Origin: Geomonas ferrireducens
Lineage (GTDB): Bacteria; Desulfobacterota; Desulfuromonadia; Geobacterales; Geobacteraceae
Direction of reading: 5' to 3'
NCBI RefSeq assembly: GCF_004917065.1
Contig: NZ_SSYA01000001.1
Coordinates: 1,558,161 to 1,622,160, forward strand
DNA length: 64,000 bases
In this document: one piece after another, positions 44,678 through 53,115 of the stretch
Layout: every line of letters begins with the position of its first letter
Numbering within the stretch: the first letter of the stretch is position 1
Made by a program: the position numbers and the translations under genes
Notes under the pieces: generated by a model
What the model was told of the DNA's origin: nothing
Databases searched by the model: none
What the model saw: only the letters and a program-made list of their open reading frames with translations

Positions 44678-47170
44678 TCATCGAGAGCTGAAGAAGTTCT
44701 CCAGCCTGCGGCAGATCTCCTCTTCCGGCGCCTTCATGACCGACACCCCGTGCAGCGCGGTCAAAAAGATCTTCCCGTAGTTCTTGGTGAGGACGCGGGA
44801 GTCGAGGATCAGCACGGCACCCCGGTCTTCCTTGCTTCGTATCAGCCTTCCGAATCCCTGCTTGAACTTGATCACCGCCTGCGGGACGGTGTACCCCATG
44901 AAGGGGTCGCCTCCCTTGGCGGTGATGTGCTCGCTGCGCGCCTCCAGAATCGGTTCGGTGGGAACCCGGAAGGGTAGCCTGGTGATCACCACGAGTTCCA
45001 GCCCCCGCCCCTGCACGTCCACACCCTCCCAGAAAGAGTCGGTACCGAAGAGAACCGGGTTCGTCGTGCTGCGGAACCTGGAGAGGAGCATGTGCCGGTT
45101 GGTCTCCCCCTGGCGCATCGGGGTGAGCCCGGACGATTTGAGCGCCTCGGCAAGCCGGTTGTACACCCGGACCAGGAGATCGTACGAGGTGAAGAGCACG
45201 AAGGCCCGCCCCTGCGAGATCTTGAGCGCCTCCAGGAGGTGGCTGCAAAGGCGCGCCTCGAACATGGGGGAGGTCGGTTCCGGCATGTCGGAGGGGACGG
45301 CGACCAGCGCCTGGTGCTCGTAGTCGAAGGGGGAGGGGAGCAGGAGTTCGCTCACCCGCTCCTTGGCGAGGAGCTCGATGCCGGTGCGGTGCTTAAGGAA
45401 ATCGAACTTCTCCCCTATGGCGAGGGTCGCCGAGGTGAGCACCACGGTCTTGAAGCGGTCGAGGATCGCCTTCTTGATCGACTCGGCCACCTCGAGCGGC
45501 GAGCAGCAGAGCTTCACCAAGGGCCCTTTCCTAAGCTCGAACCAGCGGCAGAACTCCTCCTCCTGCGCCATGAAGAACCTGAGCGCATCCACCGCGCATT
45601 CGATCCTTCCCTTTACGCCGCGCAGGTCGGTGAGCGGCCCGGCGAGCTTGTCCAGCACCTTGTCGGAGAGTTTCTCGCACCCCTTCAGAAAGCTCTGCAT
45701 GGCGAGGGCGTACTCGGAGAGTTCCTTGCACATCGCCTCTATCTGCGGTGTGACCTCCTGCCAAAGCGGCGTCTGGTAGAGAGCCGGCGTCACCCTGAGC
45801 TTCTGCTCTGCCCCGTTTTTGTTCAGCTTCTGGAAAAGCGCCTCGCCGATGGCGTCCATGCCGCGCGTGCAGGCGTCGAGGACGGCGACCCGGCGCGGGA
45901 TCAGCGTTCCCTCCAGTACCTCGGCGATCTCGAGGTAAAGGTCGTCCTGCGACTCAGGGACCGCGGCGGAGAGCTGGGTCGAGAGTTGCGGGAGGACACC
46001 CCGGTGCGCCTTTCTCGGGTGCTGCAGCTTCCCCATCAGCTTCACGAGCCCGAGCCGTGAGACCTGGCTGGAGAGGAAGTTCGTGGCCACGTCCTCCAGG
46101 TGGTGCCCCTCGTCGAAGACGAGCCGGGTGAAGGGGGGGAGGATGGCGGTGGCGTCGTAGCCGGTTTCCTGGCGCACCGACAGATCGGCCAGAAGCAGGG
46201 CGTGGTTCACCACGAGGAGGTCGGCGCCGGCCGCCTCGCGTCTTGCCTTGTAGAAGAAGCAGCGCGGGTAGTCCGGGCACTTGACCCGGCCGCACTGGTC
46301 CGACTCGCAGCAGAGCTCCTCCCAGACCTCGTCCTTCGGGATGAAGGCCAAGTCGCCGCGGCAGCCGTCATCGGTCTTCTTGCTCCAGGCGACGATGGCA
46401 TCGAGTTCCCGGGCGGTGTCGTCCTTGAAAAGCGAGCCGTCCGCCGCGTTCACCTGAAGTTTTCTGAGGCAGAGGTAATTGCTCCGTCCCTTGACCAGCA
46501 CGGCCCGGAACTGCACACCGGCGTGCTTTTGCAGGAAGGGGATGTCCTTCTGTATCAGCTGCTCCTGGAGGTTGATGGTGTTCGTCGAGATCACCACCCG
46601 TTCCTTGTTGCGCACCGACCAGAGCGCCGAAGGGAGGAGGTAAGCGAGCGACTTCCCCGTGCCGGTCCCCGCCTCGACGATGGCGACCTTCTCCTCGTTG
46701 AAGGCCTCCGCGAGGTTCAGGGCCATCCTGGTCTGCTCGGGTCGGTGCTCGTAGCCGGAAAGGGCCTGGGCCAGCACGCCGTCCGGGGCGTAGAAGTGCT
46801 CGACCTCCGGGTAGGAGATGCGCTCGACCACCTTCCTTGCGAAGGGTGCCACCACCTGGTTCGCGCGGGAGGCGTCGTTGTTGACGATGTAGAAGCCGAC
46901 CCCCTGGTTCCCCAGGAGGGAGGCGATCTCGATGTCGGGCTGCGAGGGGGTGAGGTTGCCGGAGGGGTGGTTGTGGATCACGACGTCGCCGAAGGAACAG
47001 GCGATCATGATGGCGGGAACGGCGTCCTTGTTGCCGCGTGCGAGCGGCTCGACCTGGACGACGATGCGTGCCTCGTCGGTGCGGCCGAGGAAGAATACCT
47101 CGTTGCCGCCTGCTTCCTGTATGGCGTTTCTTAGCTGCTCGCAGGCGAGCGGGGAAAAGTACTTTTGCAT
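44678..47170 (-). CDS. JAB-domain/DinG-type helicase fusion
   Basis: The 830-residue protein joins an N-terminal JAB/MPN-like domain of about 120 residues, with the metal motif HNHPSGNLTPSQPD, to an XPD/DinG-type superfamily 2 helicase. The helicase has Walker A EAGTGTGKSLAYLLPSA, an Fe-S cysteine cluster around ELCCESDQCGRVKCPDYPRCFFY and the DEGH-box in LVFDEGHHLED. DinG unwinds R-loops and forked DNA. The joined JAB domain implies a peptidase or scaffold activity linked to DNA processing. I start it at ATG 47170, where the JAB domain begins; no strong ribosome binding site is visible. Confidence 0.88.
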   Translation of the reverse strand: MQKYFSPLACEQLRNAIQEAGGNEVFFLGRTDEARIVVQVEPLARGNKDAVPAIMIACSFGDVVIHNHPSGNLTPSQPDIEIASLLGNQGVGFYIVNNDASRANQVVAPFARKVVERISYPEVEHFYAPDGVLAQALSGYEHRPEQTRMALNLAEAFNEEKVAIVEAGTGTGKSLAYLLPSALWSVRNKERVVISTNTINLQEQLIQKDIPFLQKHAGVQFRAVLVKGRSNYLCLRKLQVNAADGSLFKDDTARELDAIVAWSKKTDDGCRGDLAFIPKDEVWEELCCESDQCGRVKCPDYPRCFFYKARREAAGADLLVVNHALLLADLSVRQETGYDATAILPPFTRLVFDEGHHLEDVATNFLSSQVSRLGLVKLMGKLQHPRKAHRGVLPQLSTQLSAAVPESQDDLYLEIAEVLEGTLIPRRVAVLDACTRGMDAIGEALFQKLNKNGAEQKLRVTPALYQTPLWQEVTPQIEAMCKELSEYALAMQSFLKGCEKLSDKVLDKLAGPLTDLRGVKGRIECAVDALRFFMAQEEEFCRWFELRKGPLVKLCCSPLEVAESIKKAILDRFKTVVLTSATLAIGEKFDFLKHRTGIELLAKERVSELLLPSPFDYEHQALVAVPSDMPEPTSPMFEARLCSHLLEALKISQGRAFVLFTSYDLLVRVYNRLAEALKSSGLTPMRQGETNRHMLLSRFRSTTNPVLFGTDSFWEGVDVQGRGLELVVITRLPFRVPTEPILEARSEHITAKGGDPFMGYTVPQAVIKFKQGFGRLIRSKEDRGAVLILDSRVLTKNYGKIFLTALHGVSVMKAPEEEICRRLENFFSSR

Positions 47171-47287
47171 GGCCCGGTTGAAGATACAGGGTTTGGGTGG
47201 GGGAGGCAACTGAAAAGCAGGCACGGCCGGGCGCGGTCATTGATCCGGTGCCGCCATGTATGTTAGAAGAGAGGCCGAGGAGATTTC

Positions 47288-48229
47288 ATGCAGCGCTACA
47301 ACGCATTTTCGGAAGAGCTCAAGCGGGTGTTCGGCTGCAAGGTGCAGCGCCTGTCGGCGGACGCGGGCTTCACCTGCCCGAACCGCGACGGCGCCGTCGG
47401 GACGGACGGCTGCATCTTCTGCGGCGGCAAGGGGTCGGGCTCCTACGGCATCCTGCAGGGGGTGGGGGTCGCGGAGCAGCTCGAGCACGCCAAGGAGATC
47501 ATGGTCAGAAAGTACAAGGCCTCCCGCTTCATCGCCTATTTCCAGTCCTACTCCAACACCTACGCCCCGGTGGAACAGCTGCGCCGGCTCTACGACGAGG
47601 CGCTTTCCGTGCCGGACGTCGTCGGGCTCATCGTCGGCACCCGGCCCGACTGCCTTCCGGCCGAAACCCTGGACCTCCTCGCCGAGTACGCCCGGCGCTG
47701 CTATTTCTGGCTGGAACTCGGCCTGCAGTCGCCGCTGGAGCGGACCCTCGCCGCGATCAACCGCGGTCACGATCTCGCCTCTTTCAGTACCGCCGTAGCA
47801 GAGTGTCAAAAACGCGGCATCCGCGTCTGTGCCCACATCATCCTGGGACTCCCCGGCGAAAGCCGCGAAGAGATGCTCTCCGGCGCGGAGTTTCTGAACC
47901 GCTGCGGCGTCGACGGCGTGAAGATTCACCTCTTGCACGTGATGCGCGGCACCCGGCTCGCCGAGATGTACCGGGAAGGGCAAGTGCCGCTGCTGGACCG
48001 GGACAGCTATGTCGGGCTTGTCTGCGATTTCCTGGAGCGGCTCGACCCCGGGATCGTGGTGCAGCGCCTGACCGGCGACGGCAACCGCAAAGACCTCATC
48101 GCGCCGCTTTGGTCACTGGCAAAGTTCGAGGTGCTGAACTGCATCGATCACGAGCTGGAGCGGAGAAAGACCAGGCAGGGTGTGCGCTTTGTCGGCCCCG
48201 GCGTCGCCCTGCCTGACCCTGTGTCCTAG
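47288..48229 (+). CDS. TIGR01212/YhcC-family radical SAM protein
   Basis: The 313-residue protein has a cluster-binding motif near the N-terminus (FTCPNRDGAVGTDGCIFCGG) in the spaced form typical of YhcC-type radical SAM enzymes. SAM-binding and barrel motifs follow (YFQSYSNTYAP, GTRPDCLP, WLELGLQS, HIILGLPGESREEML). The reaction of this family is not established. The start follows CGAGGAG. It converges on the next gene with a 4-base overlap. Confidence 0.87.
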   Translation: MQRYNAFSEELKRVFGCKVQRLSADAGFTCPNRDGAVGTDGCIFCGGKGSGSYGILQGVGVAEQLEHAKEIMVRKYKASRFIAYFQSYSNTYAPVEQLRRLYDEALSVPDVVGLIVGTRPDCLPAETLDLLAEYARRCYFWLELGLQSPLERTLAAINRGHDLASFSTAVAECQKRGIRVCAHIILGLPGESREEMLSGAEFLNRCGVDGVKIHLLHVMRGTRLAEMYREGQVPLLDRDSYVGLVCDFLERLDPGIVVQRLTGDGNRKDLIAPLWSLAKFEVLNCIDHELERRKTRQGVRFVGPGVALPDPVS

Positions 48230-48903
48230 TTCCAGGCGTGCGGCCTGGTAACCTGGCGGCGGCCGCCTTCGTTTCGCGCCAGCATCTTCGGCGCTTCCAT
48301 CCTTTTCGCAAAGGCCGGGCGCCAGAAATAGGAGTCGGCCGCTTCTGCGCCGCCATCCTTTTTGATCCTCAGCAGCACGCCGGTTTCAGCCTCGGGTGCA
48401 TAACAGAACTTGGTCAGCAGCCGCGCCGGTCTTTTCACCTCGAGGCTGTAGCTGCCGTTTCCTTCCTCAGTCAGGCGGTCCTTCGTCCCCAGTTCGCCCA
48501 CGCCCCGGTTCCGCTCGATGCCCTGTCCGTCGCGGCGTTTCTCCAGGTAACTAAGCCAGATTTTGCTCGGCTGGCCGACCACCGTTCTCAGTCCTACCTC
48601 GTCCTCGTAACCGAACCGTCCGAAGGAAACCGCGGCTATGTCGTCCCGGGTCAGTCCGGTGACCGGCTTGCCGTTGCCGTCCTGCGCGGTGAAGTCGATG
48701 TGCAGGGAACCGTCGTTGGCGACGGTCACCCACCCTATCTTCAGTTCCATCCGTTCAGCCTGTTCTTTTGCCGCAGTTTTATGGGTAACCTTGCCTGCCG
48801 TGCCGGCACGTTCTCCTGCCGCGGCGGTCATGGGAGACGCCGCCAGCAGCGCGGTGGCAATGATGGTCATGACGGTGAGGAAGTTCAGTTTTGCAGCTTT
48901 CAT
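48226..48903 (-). CDS. Secreted protein with MtrC/OmcA-like beta domain, no haem motifs
   Basis: The 225-residue protein has a signal peptide (ending MTAAAG). Its body reads DFTAQDGNGKPVTGLTRDDI, then IWLSYLEKR and EEGNGSYSLEV, which resembles the N-terminal Ig-like domain of OmcA/MtrC-family multihaem cytochromes. No CXXCH is present, so it cannot bind haem in the usual way. It could be a partner or a shortened relative. The ATG at 48903 follows AGGAGG. The likeness is by eye and needs a profile search. Confidence 0.6.
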   Translation of the reverse strand: MKAAKLNFLTVMTIIATALLAASPMTAAAGERAGTAGKVTHKTAAKEQAERMELKIGWVTVANDGSLHIDFTAQDGNGKPVTGLTRDDIAAVSFGRFGYEDEVGLRTVVGQPSKIWLSYLEKRRDGQGIERNRGVGELGTKDRLTEEGNGSYSLEVKRPARLLTKFCYAPEAETGVLLRIKKDGGAEAADSYFWRPAFAKRMEAPKMLARNEGGRRQVTRPHAWN

Positions 48904-48961
48904 AGTGTCCTCCTGTGGGTGGGGCGGCCCGGCTCTGTCTGGGGGGTACGGCCCCGCGATA

Positions 48962-48977
48962 TTTACAACGCTGTAAA
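48962..48977. promoter_or_regulatory. Inverted repeat in the divergent gap before the MocR gene
   Basis: TTTACA, spacer ACGC and TGTAAA form a perfect palindrome between the minus-strand secreted protein and the MocR-type regulator. It is a plausible operator for autoregulation. Confidence 0.5.
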
Positions 48978-49096
48978 TCTGGTGTAAGGATAGGGCGCAA
49001 ACAGTATCCCTGTGAAGGGCCACATTTCATAAATTTTATGGATACACTTCGTTTACGGTTTGGGGCAGTGCCGACGGCGAAGCGGGAGGACGCGCG

Positions 49097-50533
49097 ATGA
49101 TATACCTTAACCCGGAGTCGAAAAAACCTTTGTATCAGCAGCTTTACGAGCAGCTGAAGCAGAACATCGTCACCGGGGAATACGAGAAGGGGAGCCGGCT
49201 GACATCGACCAGGGATCTCGCCAAAAATCTGTCCATCGCGCGCAACACGGTGGAGGCGGCTTACGACCAGCTCTGCATCGAGGGGTACGTGGAGGGAAGG
49301 CACGGGTCGGGATACGTGGTGCAGGATCTTCAGGAAGACCTGCTGCATTTTCCCGGCATGACGTCGGACGAGGATGAGGCGCCGCACCTCCCGGCGGGGG
49401 GCGCGGAACCGGATGAGCCGGTGCCCGCACAGTCCCGGCCGGTGAAGTACAACTTCTCCTACGGCGACTTCGACCCCCACTCCTTCCCGCATGCGCTCTG
49501 GCGCCGCCTGAACAACGAGGTGCTGACCTCGATGAAGGTCGACTCCATCGCCTATTACGGGGACAAGCAGGGGGAGCTGCAACTGCGGCGGGAGCTGGCG
49601 AAGTACCTGCGTCAGTCGCGCGGTGTCAAATGTTCGCCGGAGCAGATCGTGGTCGGCGCGGGGCTCCAGGACCTCGCCATGATGATCTGCCTGCTGTTTC
49701 CGCTTAAGGAGCGGATCCTCGGCATGGAGGAGCCCGGCTACGACTTCACAAGGGTCATTTTCGGGAACCACGGCTATGAGGTGCTTCCCATTCCGGTCGG
49801 CGAATCGGGCATCGACCCGGCCGCGCTGAAAAAGAGCGGGGCTCGGCTCGCCTACGTGACCCCATCGCACCAGCTCCCCACCGGGGTGGTGATGCCGATC
49901 CAGCACCGCATGCGGTTGCTGCAATGGGCGGAGCAAACCGGCGGGGTCATCATCGAGGACGACTACGACAGCGAGTTCCGCTACCGAACCCGACCGATCC
50001 CGGCCCTGCAGTCGATCGATCGCCAGGAGCGCGTCATCTACCTCGGCACCTTTTCCAAGGCGTTCGCGCCGGGGCTGCGCATGGGGTACATGGTGTTGCC
50101 GCAATGGCTCCTCGCGAGGTACCACACCGTCTTCGAGCGCTACAAGTGCACCGTGCCGAGGCTGCAGCAGTACGTGGCGGCGAGCCTGCTGTCGGGGGGG
50201 CATTGGGACCGGCACCTGAGGAAGGTCTGTCTGGTCAACAAGAAGAAGCACGAAGTGCTGGTGCAGTCGATTCAGCGGGAGATGGGGGACCGGGTGCGAA
50301 TTTACGGGCAGAACGCCGGGTTGCACGTGCTGCTCGAGCATTTCACCGGCGAGACCCAGGAGGCGATGGTGGAGCGGGCGGCGGCGTACCGGGTGAAGGT
50401 GTCGCCGACGCGCCAGTTCTGGCAGAACCCGGAGGCCGCCCCGGAGAACCTGATCATGATAGGGTTTGGCGGTCTTTCCGCGGAGGAGATCGCCGAAGGG
50501 ATCAAGCTCTTAAACCGGGCCTGGTTCGGTTGA
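49097..50533 (+). CDS. MocR/GabR-type PLP-dependent transcriptional regulator
   Basis: The 478-residue protein has an N-terminal GntR winged helix (about residues 10-75, with KGSRLTSTRDLAKNLSIARNTVEAAYDQL). A linker and an aminotransferase class I fold follow, with the PLP lysine in GTFSKAFAPGLRMGY and the DDYDSEFRY motif. MocR regulators sense amino acids, vitamers or amines through PLP. The target is unknown; no pdx or gab gene is near. The ATG follows GGAGGA. Confidence 0.92.
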   Translation: MIYLNPESKKPLYQQLYEQLKQNIVTGEYEKGSRLTSTRDLAKNLSIARNTVEAAYDQLCIEGYVEGRHGSGYVVQDLQEDLLHFPGMTSDEDEAPHLPAGGAEPDEPVPAQSRPVKYNFSYGDFDPHSFPHALWRRLNNEVLTSMKVDSIAYYGDKQGELQLRRELAKYLRQSRGVKCSPEQIVVGAGLQDLAMMICLLFPLKERILGMEEPGYDFTRVIFGNHGYEVLPIPVGESGIDPAALKKSGARLAYVTPSHQLPTGVVMPIQHRMRLLQWAEQTGGVIIEDDYDSEFRYRTRPIPALQSIDRQERVIYLGTFSKAFAPGLRMGYMVLPQWLLARYHTVFERYKCTVPRLQQYVAASLLSGGHWDRHLRKVCLVNKKKHEVLVQSIQREMGDRVRIYGQNAGLHVLLEHFTGETQEAMVERAAAYRVKVSPTRQFWQNPEAAPENLIMIGFGGLSAEEIAEGIKLLNRAWFG

Positions 50534-50602
50534 GGCTGCCGGGAAGATTATTTATGGTTAACTCTTGTGGTGCCGCGCGGCGGCACAGTCAGGGAGGGCA
50601 CC

Positions 50603-51400
50603 ATGGACATCTCCGGCGAGATCACGTCGTTTGAGGACTTCCGCAAGCTCATCATCAAGACCGCCCCGGGCTCCTGGAACTTCTTCCGGGGCGAGAGCCG
50701 CGATTTCTACACGCTGATACCGAAGATAGGGCGTTTGACACCGGATCCCGGTGCTGCGGGTGGGCGTCCAGCCGGCGAGGTGATGCCGGCCGACATTTAC
50801 GGCGAGTTTCAGGCGTTGCAGGAGTTCAAGAAATCGGGACGTCACCTGGTCGAAGTGCAGCCGGCGACGGAATGGGAGTGGCTCGCGCTGGCACAGCACC
50901 ACGGACTTCCGACGCGTCTTCTGGACTGGTCCGTCAACCCGCTGATCGCGTTATATTTCGCAGTAGCCGAGCCGTACGCCGATCTCGACCTGCGCCGGGA
51001 CCGGCTGAATAACCCCTGCTACAGCGGTGGTGCCGCCTTCTACATCGCGCACACCATGTACGGCCTTTCCGAGATCGACGAGAAGGCCAACCCCTTCGAG
51101 GCGGAGACCTGTTTCTTCATGGCGCCGGTGATCGCCTCCCGGATAAAAGCCCAAAGCGGCGTCTTCTCCTTGTTGCGCAACCCGTGGCGGGCGCTGGAGG
51201 AGCAGCTCACGCCGCGCGAGCACATCCGGAAGTACCGCATCCCCTTCGAGAACCGCGCCTTTCTGGCCCAGGAGCTGAAGCTTCTCGGCATCAACCACGC
51301 CTTCGTCTTCGCTGACCTGGATGGCCTTGCCCGTTACATCCAGGAGAAGGTTTCCGACCGGATCGATCCCCAGCAGTCCCTCGCCCACCGGCATACCTAA
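50603..51400 (+). CDS. FRG domain-containing protein
   Basis: The 265-residue soluble protein has the FRG signature residues in FFRGESRDFYTLIPKIGR and the second conserved block LAQHHGLPTRLLDWSVNPLIALYFAV. The domain is named after its Phe-Arg-Gly motif; its activity is unproven, although it is often found in mobile or defence contexts. Nothing mobile is seen here and codon use is ordinary. The ATG at 50603 follows AGGGAGG. A heptad array lies just after the gene. Confidence 0.85.
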   Translation: MDISGEITSFEDFRKLIIKTAPGSWNFFRGESRDFYTLIPKIGRLTPDPGAAGGRPAGEVMPADIYGEFQALQEFKKSGRHLVEVQPATEWEWLALAQHHGLPTRLLDWSVNPLIALYFAVAEPYADLDLRRDRLNNPCYSGGAAFYIAHTMYGLSEIDEKANPFEAETCFFMAPVIASRIKAQSGVFSLLRNPWRALEEQLTPREHIRKYRIPFENRAFLAQELKLLGINHAFVFADLDGLARYIQEKVSDRIDPQQSLAHRHT

Positions 51401-51420
51401 ACATTAATCACTTAAGTAAC

Positions 51421-51455
51421 GTAGAACGTTGAACGTTGAACGTTGAACGTTGAAC
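51421..51455 (+). repeat. Heptad repeat array C (GTTGAAC type)
   Basis: One GTAGAAC and four GTTGAAC units run in tandem between two convergent genes. This is the reverse-orientation form of the units at 31050-31080. No matching opposite arm lies nearby. Confidence 0.8.
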
Positions 51456-51460
51456 GGCCG

Positions 51461-52693
51461 TCAGAACGGGTACCCAAGCCCCACGAACACCGCGGCGCCG
51501 TCCTTGCCGAAGCCGACGTCGATGCGTCCCAGGATGTTGGGGCGGACCACGGCGCGGAAGCCGACCCCCGGGTTCACCTCGAGGTTTCCAAGGCGCAGAT
51601 CCCCGAAGGAATCCATCACCCCCCCGATGTCGACGAAAGGCGCCAGCTCCCAGTCCGCCCGTACGTCGAAGACCTCCCACCTGAAGAGCCGGATGCGCTC
51701 CTCCAAGTTGCACAGCACGTACGAGTTGTCGATGAAGCGGTTCTTGCCGAACCCCCTGAGGGTGTTCTCGCCCCCCAGGATGCTCCGCTCCAAAAACGGT
51801 ATCGAGCTGCCGCGCGTCTGGCCGAAAGCGACGCGCCCGGCGCTGATGAAGCGGGTGTCGGGGACCGGGAAGAACCCCTTGAGCTCCCCCTCGTAGCGCC
51901 CGAAGCCGGCGGTGCTTCCCAGCCCGGCGAGGCTTCCTTCCAGCGTGAGGCGCGCGCGGACCCCCGAGCTTGCCATCGCGGCTGCGTCCAGGGTGCTGTA
52001 GACCACGGAGATGGACTGGGCGTGGGTGGCGAAGCCGTCGCTACCGGGGATCTCGTCGATGGTGAAATGGTCGCGCAGGTAAGGGAGCTTCTTGACCGCC
52101 CCCTCGTCGACGGTCAACTTTCTCACGCGATCACCGAGGAAGAGGACCGTATTGGTAAGAATGGGATAGCCCGCGGACGCGGTGAAGCCGTATTCCCGGT
52201 CGGCGAAGTTGGTTTCGTCGTCGGCCTTGCTTTCCGAGCCGAAGCCGAAGAAGCGGGCCGAGCCGTCGGTGAAGCTGTACAAAAAGGCGTTCAGCTCGAG
52301 CTTTTGCTCCATTAGGTGCTGGTCGCGGACCCGCACCTCGTAGTCCTCGTTGACCCTGGTGGACTTGGAGAGGTTGAACTCGATGCTGCGCAAGGGAGAT
52401 GGGTACATGGCGCCGTAGATAGTGCCGGTGGTGCCGAAGTTCTCGTTCTGGTTCAGCTGGGGCGCGAAGAGCGCCGAGACTTCGTCCTTCTCGTTGTGCA
52501 GGAGAAATGCGGTAAGCGCCCCGTAGGTCACCCCCTCATTCGGGCTCGTGGCAATCACCGGCAGCGGGATGGTGACCATCTTTGTGTACGGTTGCGCCGG
52601 CGAGGAGGTGGGCAGGACCGTGGAGGGAATGAAGCTGGTGCAACCGGCAAGGAGCGAGAAAAGGATGGAAAATAAAATGGATAACGCGCGCAT
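51461..52693 (-). CDS. Omp85-like outer-membrane barrel lipoprotein
   Basis: The 410-residue protein starts at ATG 52693. It has a lipoprotein signal with lipobox LLAGC, then a beta-barrel-rich body matching the bacterial surface antigen (D15/Omp85) barrel. The loop-6 motif RGF is in GGENTLRGFGKNRF, and the protein ends in an aromatic residue (GLGYPF), as outer-membrane barrels do. No POTRA domain is present. Such POTRA-less barrels are of unknown function. It reads away from the flagellar operon. Confidence 0.8.
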   Translation of the reverse strand: MRALSILFSILFSLLAGCTSFIPSTVLPTSSPAQPYTKMVTIPLPVIATSPNEGVTYGALTAFLLHNEKDEVSALFAPQLNQNENFGTTGTIYGAMYPSPLRSIEFNLSKSTRVNEDYEVRVRDQHLMEQKLELNAFLYSFTDGSARFFGFGSESKADDETNFADREYGFTASAGYPILTNTVLFLGDRVRKLTVDEGAVKKLPYLRDHFTIDEIPGSDGFATHAQSISVVYSTLDAAAMASSGVRARLTLEGSLAGLGSTAGFGRYEGELKGFFPVPDTRFISAGRVAFGQTRGSSIPFLERSILGGENTLRGFGKNRFIDNSYVLCNLEERIRLFRWEVFDVRADWELAPFVDIGGVMDSFGDLRLGNLEVNPGVGFRAVVRPNILGRIDVGFGKDGAAVFVGLGYPF

Positions 52694-52899
52694 AGTGTCC
52701 GTTTCGGCAAGGCTCGGGTGAGCATCTATTATTGGGTTTTCCGGGGCAAGCTCACCTCCCGCCTTCGCGGACCGGGGCACCGCGGTGGGCAGGCCCGTAA
52801 GCTGAGGGGAGCCGGGACCCGGAAAGGCTCGAAAACCTTAACGGCTGCGGCGGATTTTGACAAGAAAAAAAGGGAACGCTAACCGGGTGGCGGGGGTGA

Positions 52900-52917
52900 C
52901 GGTCAAAAAGTTGACCG
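52900..52917 (+). promoter_or_regulatory. Palindrome, possible enhancer site for the flagellar sigma-54 activator
   Basis: CGGTCAA, spacer AAAG and TTGACCG form perfect 7-base arms about 130 bases upstream of the flhA sigma-54 promoter. A FlgR/FleQ-type activator is a candidate binder. Confidence 0.45.
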
Positions 52918-53048
52918 GTCGCTCTCTTTAAAAATGACGTTCCCCGCACCCCCTGGCAGCCCCGCATTTACCCTGAAAACGCCTCCCGCCGCTTCCCGCC
53001 TCCCGGATTCATTCCTGTTTTTGCCCCCTGAGGGGCGCTGCCCGGAAA

Positions 53049-53064
53049 TGGCATGACGGTTGCA
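53049..53064 (+). promoter_or_regulatory. Sigma-54 promoter of the flhA operon
   Basis: TGGCATGACGGTTGCA has GG (53050-53051) and GC (53062-53063) 10 bases apart, a close match to consensus. flhA starts 52 bases downstream. Confidence 0.8.
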
Positions 53065-53115
53065 CAAAGTGCGTGGGCACGGTGCCCCCACCGATAAAAA
53101 CAGAGGAAATGACGC

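Larger units (their letters stand above)
52694..53115 (+). other. Control region upstream of flhA
   Basis: No protein gene is seen in these 422 bases. They contain the palindrome at 52900-52917, a small GCCCC/GGGGC hairpin (53023-53036) and the sigma-54 promoter at 53049. Confidence 0.6.

Noticed and set aside
50603-51400. Defence island around the FRG-domain gene
   Set aside because: Neighbours are a MocR regulator and an outer-membrane barrel; no nuclease, toxin, integrase or base-composition shift is visible.
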